From: Planctomycetota bacterium
Lineage (GTDB): Bacteria; Planctomycetota; Phycisphaerae; FEN-1346
Assembly: GCA_026386995.1 (NCBI GenBank)
Contig: JAPLMO010000326.1
Location: 1 to 10,888, forward strand
Length of the DNA stretch: 10,888 bases
Reading direction: 5' to 3'
This document shows, in pieces, positions 1-6,725 of the stretch; the stretch's first letter is position 1, and each line of letters starts with the position of its first letter. The notes beneath the pieces are model-generated. The model did no database searches. It saw nothing but the letters and a program-made list of their open reading frames with translations, and was not told the DNA's origin. A program made the position numbers and the translations under genes.

Positions 1-1383
1 CTGCATCGCCTGCTTCAGGAGCATCTCCCCGCCGTCGTCCAGGGCGCAGAACTTCTTGACCTGCCGGTGGCTCATGCGGCCGTTTGTGGATCGGCCGGTG
101 GAGAACCGGGCGGCCTGGCGCTGGCGGGCGACGTTCACCTGTTCGCGCATCGACGCGCTCGGCGTGCCGTCGGCCTGGCTGCGGAGTTCGCGGTACGGCA
201 CGGCCGGCACTTCCAGGTGGATGTCGATGCGGTCCAGGAGCGGCCCGCTTATCTTCCCCATGTACGCCTGCACCTGGCGGGGCGTACAGTGGCACTCGCG
301 CTTGGTGTCGGTCAGATAGCCGCACGGGCACGGGTTCAGGGCCGCCACGAGCATGATCTCGGCCGGGAAGGTGAGCGTGGCCTGCGCGCGGCTGATGGTG
401 ACGACGCCGTCCTCCAGCGGCTGGCGCAGCACCTCCAGCGTGTGGCGGTTGAACTCCGGCAACTCGTCGAGAAAGAGCACGCCGTGGTGCGCCAAACTGA
501 CCTCTCCCGGCGCCGGCATGGTTCCGCCGCCCACGAGGCCCGCCTCGCTGGTCGTATGGTGCGGCGAGCGGAACGGCCGCGTGGCAATGATCGCCTGGCC
601 CTTGGCGAGCAGCCCGAGGCTGGAGTAGATGCGCGTGGTCTCGAGCGATTCCTCAATACCGAGCATCGGCAGAATCGTGGGCAGCCTACGAGCGAGCATC
701 GTCTTGCCGCTGCCCGGCGGTCCGACCATGAGGATGTTGTGTCCGCCGGCGGCCGCAATGGTCAGGGCCCGCTTGGCGTGCTCCTGGCCGCGCACATCGG
801 AGAAGTCGACGTCGTCGCGGCGGGATTCCTCGAAGACGGCCGCAAGGTCCAGCGCGCACGGCTCGATCGCAAGGTCGGCCGTCAGGAAGCCCACCGCTTG
901 CGCCAGGGCCGTGACGGGCACGACCTCAAGACCTGAGACGACGGCCGCCTCGCGGGCGTTATCGGCCGGCAGAATAAGGCCCTTGAGGCCCTGCTCGCGC
1001 GCCATCATGGCCATCGACAGGGCCCCGCGCACAGGGCGCACCGAGCCGTCGAGCGCAAGTTCCCCGATGGCGGCGTAGTCCTTCAGCCGGTCCGAGAGCA
1101 TGTGCCCCGTGGCCGAGAGGCATCCGAGGGCCAGCGGCAGGTCGAACGCGGGCCCCTCCTTTTTCATGTCGGCCGGGGCCATGTTGATCGTGATGTGCCC
1201 GTCGGGCCAGGAGTAGCCGGAGTTCTTGAGGGCCGTCGCCACACGGTCCTTGGATTCCTTGACCGCCGCATCCGGCAGGCCGACGACGACCGTGGCCGGC
1301 AGGCCGCCTCGCACATCGAACTCCACTTCCACCATGTACCCGTCGATGCCGAAGACGCCGACCGAGAGGATCTTGCCGAGCAT
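1..1383 (-). CDS. comM: YifB/ComM family Mg-chelatase-like AAA+ ATPase (3' end cut by window edge)
   Basis: The reading frame runs from an ATG at 1383 leftward off the window, giving 461 residues without a stop. The N-terminus (MLGKILSVGVFGIDGY) and the ChlI-like domain over about residues 1-180 are typical of YifB. An AAA+ Mg-chelatase domain follows, with Walker A GPPGSGKT at residues 221-228, Walker B LFLDE at 303-307, and the family signature NPCPCGY at 350-356. The C-terminal Mg_chelatase_C domain is under way when the window ends. Family members are usually about 500-510 residues, so roughly 50 are missing. In Vibrio and Haemophilus, ComM is a hexameric branch-migration helicase that helps integrate transforming DNA; that role is known for the family and inferred here. 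No other competence gene is visible. The gene lies 113 bases downstream of the isomerase on the same strand and has only a weak G-rich Shine-Dalgarno region, so it may be partly dependent on upstream transcription. Confidence 0.95.
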   Translation of the reverse strand, partial: MLGKILSVGVFGIDGYMVEVEFDVRGGLPATVVVGLPDAAVKESKDRVATALKNSGYSWPDGHITINMAPADMKKEGPAFDLPLALGCLSATGHMLSDRLKDYAAIGELALDGSVRPVRGALSMAMMAREQGLKGLILPADNAREAAVVSGLEVVPVTALAQAVGFLTADLAIEPCALDLAAVFEESRRDDVDFSDVRGQEHAKRALTIAAAGGHNILMVGPPGSGKTMLARRLPTILPMLGIEESLETTRIYSSLGLLAKGQAIIATRPFRSPHHTTSEAGLVGGGTMPAPGEVSLAHHGVLFLDELPEFNRHTLEVLRQPLEDGVVTISRAQATLTFPAEIMLVAALNPCPCGYLTDTKRECHCTPRQVQAYMGKISGPLLDRIDIHLEVPAVPYRELRSQADGTPSASMREQVNVARQRQAARFSTGRSTNGRMSHRQVKKFCALDDGGEMLLKQAMQ

Positions 1384-1431
1384 AGAGGCCCCCGCTCTGC
1401 TGTCAGATGTCTAGGAAAATGAGTGCGCCGC

Positions 1432-1461
1432 ATGATACCGGCCCGAAGGCGAAACCTGCAA
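1432..1461 (-). promoter_or_regulatory. Possible promoter of the comM-like gene
   Basis: Read on the minus strand, TTGCAG (1461-1456) is followed after 18 bases by TATCAT (1437-1432), which matches the -10 consensus at five of six positions. The -35 match is only three of six. It lies about 50 bases upstream of the start at 1383. Just upstream on the same strand (about 1476-1488) a short G/C-rich stem (GCGGG/CCCGC) precedes a T-rich stretch and might act as a weak terminator for the isomerase gene. Both calls are tentative. Confidence 0.35.
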
Positions 1462-1496
1462 CAGGAAACGGAGCGGGCCGCCCGCAAGGCGTCCGG

Positions 1497-2402
1497 CTAT
1501 TTCGGCCCCACGGCTTTCTCGTAACAGCCCTTGAGGTACTCGCGCGACTTTTCGAGGGCCTTGCTCATCTCGTCGGGGACCGGCTCGTCGTGCATGAACG
1601 GGTTGACGTACCACTTGTAGTCGATCTTCGCCAGGGCCGCCAGCCACGGCGAAAAGTCGGTCGGCCCGTGACCGGGTAACTGGGCGAGGCCGCCGCCGTT
1701 CTGCCAGGCGTAGAAGAAGAGCAGTTGCTTGCCGGCAACCGCGATCGCATCTTCCACCGATGCCTTTGCTGCCTGAAGGTGATACGGCGCGAGGGCCAGC
1801 CCAAGACGCGGATTGGTGTTGTTGTCGACGAACGCCTTGAAGGAATCCAGGGAGTTCAGCATTGACCCGCCGTGGTTCTCGATGGCGATGTAAGAGTTGT
1901 ACTTCTCGGCCAGTTCCAGTTCGCGTTTGAGGCCCTCGATGAACGCCTTGGTCTTGGCGGTGAGTTGCGCAGGGTCGCACTGGCCGCCACTGCCGCGCAC
2001 GGCCACGCCTCCGCCCGCCTGGCCGAGGAGTTCGGCGTACTTTGGGTATCCGCCCGCGTACACCGAGAAGGCGTACAGTTTGAGTTTCGTCCTGGCCAGC
2101 AGGTCCTTCAGGCCCTGTGCCCCCAGCCGCTTCTGCACGTCGTCCAGGTGCGGGCACTTTGCGTGCGGCGACCAGATGTCGATCGCCTCGAAGCCGAGCG
2201 CGGCGATCCGCTCGCAGGCCTGCTCGATGGGCAGCCTGGTAAAGTCGATGGACGAGGCCGAGAGGTGCATCTTCCACGGGGCGTTCTCGCCCCATGCCGC
2301 CCGCGACCCCAGCATCCCCACGCCCGCCGCGCCGGCGGCAACGCACGCCGCACGCGAGAGGAACTCTCGCCGCGTGCTACCCTGCCGATTGCTCTCTTTC
2401 AT
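1497..2402 (-). CDS. Tat-exported sugar phosphate isomerase/epimerase (TIM barrel, AP_endonuc_2 family)
   Basis: A 301-residue protein. The N-terminus carries a twin-arginine signal: STRREFL at residues 9-15, then a hydrophobic stretch (about 19-33) ending near AWG. The mature part is a xylose-isomerase-like TIM barrel (PF01261 type), with IAIENHGG at 173-179 supplying the conserved Glu/His pair. LALAPYH at 203-208 and LLFFYAWQNGGG at 227-238 are typical of the sugar phosphate isomerase/epimerase groups common in Planctomycetota. Many family members have Asp where this protein has Ala205, and many have Glu in the segment where this one reads YVNPFMHDEP (265-274), so the metal site may be altered. 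Substrate unknown. The ATG at 2402 is preferred over an ATG 63 bases upstream because it has an AAAGG Shine-Dalgarno about 9 bases away and puts the Tat motif at its usual place. It is divergent from the PHP-like gene. Confidence 0.88.
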   Translation of the reverse strand: MKESNRQGSTRREFLSRAACVAAGAAGVGMLGSRAAWGENAPWKMHLSASSIDFTRLPIEQACERIAALGFEAIDIWSPHAKCPHLDDVQKRLGAQGLKDLLARTKLKLYAFSVYAGGYPKYAELLGQAGGGVAVRGSGGQCDPAQLTAKTKAFIEGLKRELELAEKYNSYIAIENHGGSMLNSLDSFKAFVDNNTNPRLGLALAPYHLQAAKASVEDAIAVAGKQLLFFYAWQNGGGLAQLPGHGPTDFSPWLAALAKIDYKWYVNPFMHDEPVPDEMSKALEKSREYLKGCYEKAVGPK

Positions 2403-2440
2403 GGTCGCCGCCTTTCGATTGACGTGCCTTGGCCGCGAAC

Positions 2441-2469
2441 ATAGTACCGGCCTTACGGGCAGCACTCAA
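2441..2469 (-). promoter_or_regulatory. Sigma70-like promoter of the isomerase gene
   Basis: On the minus strand, TTGAGT (2469-2464) and TACTAT (2446-2441) are separated by exactly 17 bases. The -35 matches consensus at four of six positions and the -10 at five of six. Transcription would begin near 2434, about 30 bases before the ATG at 2402. The box is part of a longer motif repeated in inverted orientation at the divergent promoter. Confidence 0.65.
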
Positions 2470-2503
2470 TCGGAAACATTGCGCACACCAGGAGCCAAGG
2501 CTG

Positions 2504-2532
2504 TTGAGTGCCGCCGCCCGGCTCGCTACAAT
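2504..2532 (+). promoter_or_regulatory. Sigma70-like promoter of the PHP-like gene
   Basis: TTGAGT (2504-2509) and TACAAT (2527-2532) are spaced by exactly 17 bases, with matches of four of six and five of six. Transcription would begin near 2539, leaving a leader of about 45 bases before the GTG start at 2585. The two divergent -35 boxes are 34 bases apart, which is room for an operator. Confidence 0.7.
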
Positions 2533-2584
2533 CATCACCCGCTGTCCGCACGGCCGCGGGCAGGAATAGGGAGCGAGAGACGAC

Positions 2585-3871
2585 GTGGAAAGCATGCAAG
2601 AACTGTTGGCTGCGATGAAGGGACTCGGGACGGTCGAGCAAATGCGGGCGGCCGCGGACGCGGGCCTCGCGCCGGCGGTCCGTCCGAAATCCAACGGCCA
2701 CATCCACCTGCCGCCGAACTTCTCGGCCCTGGAATCGGTCCGGCAACTGATGGACCTGGCCTCCGAGCAGGGCGTGACCGTGCTCGGCGCGAGCAACTAC
2801 TACGATTACGGCGTGTACGCCGAATTCGCAGCCCTCGCGCGCGTCAGGGGCATCTTCCCGATCTTCGGCCTCGAGGTCATCGCCCTCCTGGACGACCTTG
2901 CCCGGGCGGGCATCAAGGTGAACGACCCCGGCAACCCTGGTCGCATCTATTTCTGCGGCAAGGGCCTCGCGCGGTTCGCCCCGATGAACCGCGAGGCCAA
3001 GGCGATCATCGACCTCATCTGGAAGAACGACACTGACCGCATGACCCGCATGATCGACCTCCTGGCCCGGATCTTCGAGTCACAGGGCGTGCGGACGGGC
3101 CTTACGCTCGACGCGGTCAAGGACATGATCGTCCGCCGCCACGGCTCGCCGCGCGAGACGGTCTGCGTCCAGGAGCGCCACGTGGCCAAGGCGTTCCAGG
3201 AGGTGCTGTTCGAGCGTGCGGCGGCCGCGACGCGGACCGAGACGCTCACGCGCATCTTCGGCGCCAAGCCCAAGGACGCCGCCAGCGCGGTCGCGGTGCA
3301 GAACGACCTACGCTCGCACCTGATGAAGGCCGGCAAGCCGGCGTTCGTCGAGGAGGCGCTCGTCACGTTCGAGCAGGGTTACCGGCTGGTCCTGGAACTC
3401 GGCGGCATCCCCTGCTACCCGACGCTGGCCGACGGCACGCTGCCGATCTGCGGCTACGAGGCCCCGGTCGAGAAACTCATCGAGACGTTGCACGATGCGC
3501 GGGTCTACTCGGCTGAGTTCATCCCCATCCGCAACAAGCCCGAGGTGCTGAGCCATTACGTGAAGACGATGCGGGCCGCCGGCTTTGCCATCCTTGGCGG
3601 TACGGAGCACAACACGCTGGACCTTCTGCCGATCGAGCCGACGTGCCTGAAGGGCGAGCCCGTGCCGGAAGACGTAAAGGACATCTTCTGGGAAGGCGCG
3701 TGCGTGACCGCCGCCCACCAGTTCCTTACGCTGCACGGCAAGTGCGGCTTCGTCGACGCCGAAGGGCGGCCGAATCCGGCGTACTCCAGCGACGAGGCGC
3801 GGATCGCCGCCTTCCGCCGCCTCGGCGCGGCCGTGATGGAGACGTACTTCAAGAAGTGCCGGTGCCGCTAG
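2585..3871 (+). CDS. PHP-like putative metal-dependent hydrolase, uncharacterised
   Basis: A 428-residue soluble protein with no signal peptide. The N-terminal third resembles the PHP fold: NGHIH at 37-41 fits the first metal-binding HxH motif, and the strand-turn FGLEV at 94-98 fits the conserved Glu of PHP motif II. GGTEHNT at 338-344 near the C-terminus could supply a later metal-binding His (H342). The long middle part (about 130-330) is mostly helical in appearance and I do not recognise it. PHP enzymes hydrolyse phosphoesters using two or three metal ions; this activity is inferred, and the substrate is unknown. The start is a GTG with GAGAG five bases upstream; an ATG at 2594 is possible but sits less well. 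It is divergent from a sugar isomerase/epimerase, with paired promoters between them, which suggests a related role in carbohydrate metabolism. Confidence 0.75.
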   Translation: MESMQELLAAMKGLGTVEQMRAAADAGLAPAVRPKSNGHIHLPPNFSALESVRQLMDLASEQGVTVLGASNYYDYGVYAEFAALARVRGIFPIFGLEVIALLDDLARAGIKVNDPGNPGRIYFCGKGLARFAPMNREAKAIIDLIWKNDTDRMTRMIDLLARIFESQGVRTGLTLDAVKDMIVRRHGSPRETVCVQERHVAKAFQEVLFERAAAATRTETLTRIFGAKPKDAASAVAVQNDLRSHLMKAGKPAFVEEALVTFEQGYRLVLELGGIPCYPTLADGTLPICGYEAPVEKLIETLHDARVYSAEFIPIRNKPEVLSHYVKTMRAAGFAILGGTEHNTLDLLPIEPTCLKGEPVPEDVKDIFWEGACVTAAHQFLTLHGKCGFVDAEGRPNPAYSSDEARIAAFRRLGAAVMETYFKKCRCR

Positions 3872-3905
3872 CATAGTGCCACCGAATTATCGCATATTAT
3901 GGTAT

Positions 3906-3988
3906 CGGGTGCCACGGTTGCGCCGTTCAGCAACCGTGCCGCCGTTCGACGCAGAGCACGGCTGCAAACAGCGCAGCCGTGGCACCCG
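3906..3988. repeat. Paired-hairpin intergenic element, copy A
   Basis: Terminal inverted repeats of 12 bases (CGGGTGCCACGG at 3906-3917, its complement at 3977-3988) enclose two hairpins. The left stem is CACGGTTGC/GCAACCGTG (3913-3921 and 3930-3938, loop 8). The right stem is CACGGCTGC/GCAGCCGTG (3957-3965 and 3973-3981, loop 7). The two stems differ by a compensated base pair, as expected if the structure is selected. The element lies 34 bases after the stop of the PHP-like gene, where it could also attenuate transcription or protect the mRNA 3' end. The 85 bases 3906-3990 are identical to 7996-8080. Confidence 0.9.
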
Positions 3989-4022
3989 GCTTACGTTGCG
4001 TTGTAGTACTGGCACGAAAGGC

Positions 4023-4051
4023 TTGCAACCGCCCCCGGCGCGGCCTAGAAT
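4023..4051 (+). promoter_or_regulatory. Sigma70-like promoter of the methyltransferase gene
   Basis: TTGCAA (4023-4028) and TAGAAT (4046-4051) are separated by exactly 17 bases. The -10 matches consensus at five of six positions. Transcription would begin near 4058, leaving a leader of about 35 bases. It lies just downstream of repeat copy A, so this gene appears to start its own transcription unit. Confidence 0.6.
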
Positions 4052-4092
4052 CAGCCTCGCGTAACCACTCGTTGCAGCAAGGGGTGAATGCA

Positions 4093-4872
4093 ATGCCCGA
4101 CGCCCAATCGCCGTTCGACCCGTTTCAGCCCTACTACGACCTGCTCGTCAACTGGGAGAATCGCCTCGCGCTGGAGGGCCCCTTCTTCCAGAAGGTCTTC
4201 CACAGCGTCTCGGCGCGGCGGGTGCTGGACTGCGCCTGCGGCACGGGGCACCATGTGCGGATGTTCGCGCGGTGGGGCGTGGAGGCCGTCGGGACGGACC
4301 TTTCGCCGTCGATGATCTCGCAGGCCCTAGCCGATGCCCGGGCCGAGGGCAGCCGCATACGCTTCGAGGTCGCCGACTTCCGCGAACTGCCCGCGAAGTT
4401 CCCCGACCCGTTCCAGGCAGTCGTCTGCACGGGCAATAGTTTGCCCCTGGCGGGTTCGCCAGAGGGCCTGCGGCAGGCGATCAAGAGCATGCACGACGTG
4501 TTGTCGCCCGGCGGCGTGATCATCCTGCACATGCTCAACTATGCGCTGATCCACGAGGGCGCAAACGTTTACGAGGGTCCGCGCGTCCGCCAGGTCGAGG
4601 ACCGCGAGATTCTGTTCCTCAAGGTGTTCCGCAAGGTCCGGCGCCAATGCGACATGGACATCGTCGTCCTTGAGAAGCAGGCCGGCGAGTGGAAACGCTC
4701 CGAAACGCACGCGCGGGCGTGGGCCTTGGAACAACTGGAACTGGAGACGATGGTCAGCGGCGCGGGCTTCGTCCGATTGCAGTTCTACGGCGGCTACGAG
4801 CCTAAGCCGTTCGACCCGGCCGCCAGCCGCGACCTGATCCTCGTCGCCCGCAAAGAAAAGGCGGCCAAGTAA
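4093..4872 (+). CDS. Class I SAM-dependent methyltransferase
   Basis: A 259-residue protein with a Rossmann-type methyltransferase core. Motif I is VLDCACGTG at 44-52 (glycine-rich SAM loop). The acidic end of strand 2 is GTDLS at 67-71 (D69 expected to bind the SAM ribose). ADF at 94-96 fits the adenine-binding motif, and CTGNSLPL at 112-119 fits motif IV. A strand of the type LSPGGVIILHM follows. The rest (EGPRVRQVEDREILFLK onward, ending in a mixed beta region) resembles small-molecule methyltransferases of the methyltransf_11/25 type. The substrate cannot be told from sequence. The start at 4093 has an excellent AAGGGG Shine-Dalgarno 8 bases upstream; the in-frame GTG at 4084 overlaps that site and is less likely. 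The RidA-family gene follows 135 bases later across a large inverted repeat. Confidence 0.9.
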   Translation: MPDAQSPFDPFQPYYDLLVNWENRLALEGPFFQKVFHSVSARRVLDCACGTGHHVRMFARWGVEAVGTDLSPSMISQALADARAEGSRIRFEVADFRELPAKFPDPFQAVVCTGNSLPLAGSPEGLRQAIKSMHDVLSPGGVIILHMLNYALIHEGANVYEGPRVRQVEDREILFLKVFRKVRRQCDMDIVVLEKQAGEWKRSETHARAWALEQLELETMVSGAGFVRLQFYGGYEPKPFDPAASRDLILVARKEKAAK

Positions 4873-4905
4873 AACGTTTAGCCGCGAGTCGAAGCCAAGC
4901 GCGCC

Positions 4906-4989
4906 GGGTGGCATGGTCACGCTGTTGCGTGACCATGTTGCGCTTCTGTTCGGGGCACATGGTCACGCAACAGCGTGACCATGCCACCC
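4906..4989. repeat. Perfect 33-base inverted repeat, paired-hairpin element D
   Basis: Arms 4906-4938 and 4957-4989 are exact reverse complements around an 18-base loop. Each arm is itself a hairpin: CATGGTCACGC/GCGTGACCATG with a TGTT loop (4912-4922 with 4927-4937 on the left). The outer ends are GGGTGGCATGG and its complement, so each half reads GGTG followed by a hairpin, as in copies A-C, but with a different stem sequence. It begins 33 bases after the methyltransferase stop and ends 18 bases before the RidA start. The folded RNA would be a very strong stem and may separate the expression of the two genes. Confidence 0.93.
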
Positions 4990-5007
4990 AAAATGATAGG
5001 TGCTGTG

Positions 5008-5469
5008 ATGACCCCCGAAGAAAAACTTGCGGAACTCGGCCTGGCCCTGCCCCCTGCCCCCAAGCCCGTCGGCGCGTACGTGCCGGCGGTGCGCTCGGGC
5101 AACCTCGTGTTCGTCAGCGGCCAGTTGCCGATGCGCGACGGCTCGCTCCTGGCAACCGGCCACGTCGGCCGCGAGGTCACGCTGGAGACGGCCCAGGCGT
5201 GCGCGCGGCAGGCGACGCTGAACGCCCTGGCCGTGGTGGCGGCGGAGATCGGCGGCCTGGCGAAGGTCTCGCGGATCGTCCGCATCACCGGCCACGTCGC
5301 CAGCGCCCCCGGCTTTACGGACCAGGCCAAAGTCCTCAACGCGGCGAGCGAATTGCTGGCGCAGGCGTTCGGCGAAAGCGGCCGCCACAGCCGCGCGGCC
5401 CTGGGGGCGGCCGAGTTGCCGCTCGGGGCGCCGGTGGAGTTGGAGATGATCGCGGAAGTCCGCGGTTAA
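5008..5469 (+). CDS. RidA (YjgF/YER057c/UK114) family protein
   Basis: A 153-residue protein covering the whole YjgF/RidA fold with an N-terminal extension typical of the 150-residue RidA-like subgroup. Recognisable segments are GNLVFVSGQLP (31-41), ARQATLNALAVV (67-78) and SRAALGAAELPLGAPVELE (128-146). R129 corresponds to the arginine that binds the substrate carboxylate in RidA enamine/imine deaminases, so deaminase activity is plausible. RidA proteins hydrolyse reactive 2-aminoacrylate-type intermediates made by PLP enzymes; none is encoded nearby. The start at 5008 has AGG seven bases upstream. A GTG at 4975 in the same frame lies within inverted repeat D and is rejected. The next gene starts 9 bases after the stop, so the two are probably cotranscribed. 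Confidence 0.92.
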   Translation: MTPEEKLAELGLALPPAPKPVGAYVPAVRSGNLVFVSGQLPMRDGSLLATGHVGREVTLETAQACARQATLNALAVVAAEIGGLAKVSRIVRITGHVASAPGFTDQAKVLNAASELLAQAFGESGRHSRAALGAAELPLGAPVELEMIAEVRG

Positions 5470-5478
5470 GGGAACGCC

Positions 5479-6577
5479 ATGCGCAAGTTCGCCCCGCTTC
5501 TATCGCTCATTGTGCTATCCACTACCGCTTGGGCCGCCAACGCGCCGAAATCGCCACGAATCGACTACGTCGTCCCCTCCCCCCGCCAGCCGCAGGAGGC
5601 CGACGCGGCCACGATCTGGCATGACGATTTCAACGGGCCGCCCAAGGCTTACACAGAATCGACCGGCGACCTGGACGAGAAGACCGCTTTCGGCGGCGAA
5701 GGCAAGTCGATGCGGTGCCTCTACGAAAATGGGCAGCAAGGCAAAGGCAACCGCAAGGTCTTCTTCGGCGACTCGCCCACCGGCAAGGTCGTCCGCAAAG
5801 GCGAAACGTTCACCGACGTTTACTGGCGGATCTACGTCAAGCACCAGTACGGTTGGACGGGCGGCGGGCCCGACAAGATGTCGCGGGCCACGAGCATCGT
5901 CAGCCCGAAATGGAACCAGGCGATGATCGCCCACGTCTGGTCCAGCGGCGAGGCTTTGACGCTCGACCCGGCCTCCGGCGTGCGCGGCAGCGAGGTCGTC
6001 ACCACAAAGTACAACGATTTCCCCAACCTCCACTGGCTGGGCAACAAGCCAACGTCCACCTTTCTCATTCACTCGACAGCCGAGACGGGCTGGTGGGTAT
6101 GCGTTGAGTCGCGGGCCAAACTCAACACGCCGGGCGCCAAGGACGGCCTCAACCAACTCTGGATCGACGGACGCCTGGAGGCCGAGCGTAAGAACCTCGA
6201 TTGGCGCGGCTCGTACGCCGGCCACGGCATCAACGCCCTGTTCCTGGAGGCATACTGGAACAAGGGGTCGCCCGTCACGCAGGAGCGGTGTGCTCGTCAA
6301 GACGCCGTACCACGGACCGGGCGAGTTGGCCGCATGGGAGGCCGAGGTCGCGGCCGACCCGGCCGGCAAGGCCGTCGTGTGGGCGTCGAAGCCCGTAATC
6401 GCCGCCGACCGCGTGACGGTCGATAAGTCGGCCGGCGTGTTCGCCGGGCCGCTCGCCGGCAAGACCGCCCTCGCCCCCGGCGCAACGTACTGGTGCCGCG
6501 CGCGCCAGCAGGGCAAAGACAAGACCTGGTCCGCCTGGAGCCCGTGGCACCAGGCGCTGGGCACCGAAAGCCCCTAG
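5479..6577 (+). pseudogene. Secreted lectin/polysaccharide-lyase-like protein, frameshifted
   Basis: The gene begins at an ATG with AAGGGA five bases upstream. It encodes a Sec signal peptide (MRKFAPLLSLIVLSTTAWA, cleavage after residue 19). A beta-rich secreted domain follows, with TDVYWRIYVKHQYGWTGGG at 112-130, FPNLHWLGN at 181-189, LWIDGRLEA at 228-236 and INALFLEAYWNKGSPVTQER at 251-270. This pattern is that of concanavalin-A-like lectin or polysaccharide lyase folds; the exact family is not certain. After residue 270 (6288) the original frame turns arginine-rich and stops at 6426. The next frame continues sensibly from VLVKTPYHGPGEL (from 6290) to a stop at 6577, including a fibronectin-III-like tail (YWCRARQQ...WSAWSPW). 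The intact protein would be about 365-370 residues. Either the gene is decayed or the sequence has an error near 6289. Confidence 0.7.
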
Positions 6578-6601
6578 TGGCCTGTCAGGACTAAATCTGT
6601 T

Positions 6602-6677
6602 GGTGCCACGGCTGCGCTGTTTGCAGCGGTGGGGGGCGGCGGGGACGCACGGCTGCAAACGGCGCAGCCGTGGCACC
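6602..6677. repeat. Paired-hairpin intergenic element, copy C
   Basis: Inverted arms of 30 bases (6602-6631 and 6648-6677) match with two mismatches, and the outer 16 bases (GGTGCCACGGCTGCGC and complement) match perfectly. Each arm also folds on itself (CACGGCTGC with GCAGCGGTG on the left, one mismatch; CACGGCTGC with GCAGCCGTG on the right). It closely resembles the right half of copies A and B. It starts 24 bases after the stop of the frameshifted lyase-like gene and ends 48 bases before the UroD-like gene. Confidence 0.88.
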
Positions 6678-6725
6678 CACATAATTAAAGTTGACGCACT
6701 ACTAGAGCAAAGGAAAAGAGTTCCC

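Noticed and set aside
67..936. Long plus-strand open frame of 289 residues
   Set aside because: It is antisense to the comM-like gene, rich in Arg and His with no recognisable domain, and is explained by high-GC codon bias.
1411..2346. Minus-strand open frame of 311 residues overlapping the isomerase
   Set aside because: It is out of frame with a gene that has clear TIM-barrel motifs, and its composition is that of a shifted high-GC frame.
4870..4885. Small stem GCGGC/GCCGC with AAACGTTT after the methyltransferase stop as a terminator
   Set aside because: The stem is only five pairs with a long loop and no T-run; the nearby inverted repeat D is a far stronger structure.
4975..5007. Upstream GTG start for the RidA-family protein
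   Set aside because: It lies within inverted repeat D; the ATG at 5008 has a good Shine-Dalgarno and gives the normal family N-terminus.
6680..6696. Promoter for the UroD-like gene (CATAAT at 6680, or TTGACG at 6691)
   Set aside because: Neither box has a partner at 16-18 bases, so no promoter can be supported here.
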